From Mauremys mutica (lineage: Eukaryota; Chordata; Testudines; Geoemydidae), in assembly GCF_020497125.1 (NCBI RefSeq), contig NC_059072.1, positions 279,044,045 to 279,108,044 on the forward strand: a DNA stretch of 64,000 nucleotides, written 5' to 3'. Of this stretch, positions 63,916 through 64,000 are shown in pieces (position 1 is the first letter of the stretch; each line of letters starts with the position of its first letter). Below the pieces are notes generated by a model. That model saw only the letters and a program-made list of their open reading frames with translations. It was not told the origin of the DNA and ran no database searches. Made by a program: the position numbers and the translations under genes.

Positions 63916-64000
63916 TAAAGATGGATATGCAGTGTACAAGGCAATAGAAAAATAAAGTATACACTATTCAGCCAGGAGGAAAGAGCAGTGTTTTCTCTCA

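Overview
The window looks like repeat-rich, non-coding DNA from a reptile, most probably a hidden-necked (cryptodiran) turtle. The best evidence is the repeat complement. There is a tRNA-headed SINE with a CR1-like tail of the tortoise Pol III (Cry I) type (about 25462-25647, minus). There are also many CR1 LINE copies, L1-Tx1, RTE-like and Penelope-like retroelements, several hAT miniature elements, a Harbinger remnant and solo LTRs. I found no exon, promoter or RNA gene of the host that I can support. The long reading frames that can be named all belong to transposable elements.

Layout. 1-1040: minus-strand Penelope-like reverse transcriptase remnant. 2392-3157 and 7285-8065: two solo LTRs of one family, each with a 4-bp target duplication. 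3583-3861, 12250-12579, 16710-17044, 25315-25461, 26085-26392, 28628-28887, 38434-38744 and 51649-51944: hAT miniature elements with 8-bp duplications. 13149-13378: Tigger-like element. 13761-14869: a 1.1-kb solo LTR. 15003-15510: a decayed minisatellite of about 57 bp. 19865-23388: a short LTR retrotransposon whose two LTRs look identical, the youngest feature here. 23825-24002: a foldback insert with perfect 40-bp arms and a 14-bp target duplication. 24545-25800: RTE-like LINE remnant carrying a SINE, which carries a hAT element. 33660-34617: solo LTR related to the 19.9-kb element. 42940-44949: decayed CR1/L3-like LINE. 45530-47090: two-gene Harbinger remnant. 47672-50960: L1-Tx1 LINE remnant broken by a hAT fragment and by a CR1 copy. 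58692-59200 and 61950-63915: minus-strand CR1 copies.

The genes do not form pathways. What links them is the layering of mobile elements: autonomous LINEs (CR1, Tx1, RTE), SINEs that share a CR1 tail, and non-autonomous hAT elements that land in both. All coordinates and matches were read by eye. Family names rest on recognisable protein motifs, terminal repeats and target duplications; no database search was run.
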